Assembly: GCA_018365455.1 (NCBI GenBank)
Contig: JAGZJZ010000014.1
Coordinates: 62,001 to 126,000 of the forward strand
Direction: 5' to 3'
DNA: 64,000 nucleotides
From: Clostridiales bacterium
GTDB lineage: Bacteria; Bacillota; Clostridia; Lachnospirales; Lachnospiraceae
The stretch's first letter is position 1. The number at the start of each line of letters is the position of its first letter. Both the position numbers and the translations under genes were made by a program. Shown here piece after piece: positions 63,382-64,000 of the stretch. The notes beneath the pieces were generated by a model. The model ran no database searches, was not told where the DNA came from, and saw only the letters and a program-made list of their open reading frames with translations.

Positions 63382-64000
63382 ACTGTAACTCCTCCTCTGC
63401 TTTTATCTCTTTACGTTCTATTTCTCCTGTAATCCTTCCATCATACAGGATTATAATACGGTCGCAGACCGCCATCAGCTCTGTCAATTCCGAGGACACG
63501 AAAATTACTCCCTTTCCCGCATCAGCAAAATTGCGGATCAGTTCAATAATTTCCGTCTTTGCTCCAATATCCACACCGGCTGTTGGCTCATCCAGCATCA
63601 TGATCTGAGGATTCATATTCAGCCATTTGGCAATTACCACTTTTTGCTGATTTCCACCGGACAGCAGATTAATTCTCTTCTGTATGCCGTCCGTGATAAT
63701 GTTCAGCTGCTCAACGTTCTTTTCCACCATTTCATTTGCCGCTGTTTCATCAACCAGAATCTTCTTCTTTCTCAGTTTGGTTACAATGGGCAAAATAGCA
63801 TTTTCCTTAACAGAATGAATCAGCACCAGCCCCTGTTTCCGCCTGTCCTCCGGAATCAATGCGAAACCTGCTTTAACAGCATCCCTGGTATTTTTCACTT
63901 CAATTACTTCTCCGTTTAGCAGGATCGTACCGCTTTCTTTCTTCCTTACGCCAAACAAAGTTTCCAGAATTTCCGTTCTTCCGCTTCCCATCAGTCCGGC
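63359..64000 (-). CDS. Ribose-type ABC transporter ATPase (RbsA family), 5' part beyond window
   Basis: At least 213 codons, cut by the right edge. This is the second ATP-binding half of an RbsA/MglA-type double ATPase: AGLMGSGRTEILETLFG (Walker A-like, with GSGRTE in place of GxxGxGKS/T as usual for this half), FALIPEDRRKQGLVL, signature LLSGGNQQKVVIAKWL, Walker B IMMLDEPTAGVDIGAK and VSSELTEL. A sugar-binding protein gene is expected further upstream or nearby. Confidence 0.9.
   Translation of the reverse strand, partial: AGLMGSGRTEILETLFGVRKKESGTILLNGEVIEVKNTRDAVKAGFALIPEDRRKQGLVLIHSVKENAILPIVTKLRKKKILVDETAANEMVEKNVEQLNIITDGIQKRINLLSGGNQQKVVIAKWLNMNPQIMMLDEPTAGVDIGAKTEIIELIRNFADAGKGVIFVSSELTELMAVCDRIIILYDGRITGEIERKEIKAEEELQYAIQKGE

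Overview
The window looks like a chromosomal segment of an anaerobic gut Firmicute, most likely a Lachnospiraceae/Clostridia member. The basis is AT-rich DNA, strong AGGAGG ribosome-binding sites, YesM/YesN-type two-component genes, MsmEFG-like sugar transporters without their own ATPase, a BspA-type leucine-rich-repeat protein and an AraC/LacI-rich glycan gene set. Genus and species cannot be fixed from the sequence alone.

Region 1 (1 to about 37,750) is the right-hand part of a long-tailed prophage. Going rightwards it holds a divergent zinc-ribbon gene cut by the window edge, a 2,423-aa tape measure protein, a distal tail protein, a tail-associated (endopeptidase-like) protein, an Ig-domain protein, a free-standing homing-endonuclease-like gene and a 2,267-aa tail fibre with an S74 self-cleaving chaperone end. 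A run of probable cargo ('moron') genes follows: a secreted LRR protein, a membrane-anchored MerR regulator, membrane proteins and VanZ. They are mixed with small phage genes, a holin and a bifunctional amidase/glucosaminidase endolysin. From 32.9 kb most genes are on the minus strand: an XRE-ImmA/IrrE gene with a partner of unknown function, a small coiled-coil gene, a MarR-SRPBCC pair, and a three-gene mini-operon behind a consensus promoter with a LexA box in its spacer. No integrase, terminase, portal or capsid gene is visible, so these should lie to the left of the window.

Region 2 (about 37.7 to 50.5 kb) is host chromosome. The prophage ends inside a sugar-binding lipoprotein gene, of which only the first ~187 codons remain. 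Divergent from it are an AraC regulator with a structured 5' leader and a uroporphyrinogen-decarboxylase-like gene. Next comes a minus-strand locus of two sugar permeases, a binding lipoprotein and a cytoplasmic Cys-type sulfatase, preceded by a YesM/YesN-type two-component pair; together these suggest uptake and desulfation of a sulfated glycan or sugar. A GNAT acetyltransferase and an Asp/Glu racemase follow.

Region 3 (50.5 to 64 kb) holds a membrane diguanylate cyclase, an AraC/GyrI-GyrI-ABC-2 exporter operon, a TetR-FtsX permease-ATPase operon with a clear TetR-type operator, a double-length LacI regulator with two sugar-binding-protein-like domains, and a convergent RbsA/RbsC-like transporter with a Gfo/Idh/MocA dehydrogenase.

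The most interesting items are the LexA-boxed small-gene operon next to the prophage end, the insertion of the prophage inside a transporter gene, the dual-sensor LacI regulator, and the cargo genes, several with their own promoters, inside the phage late region.
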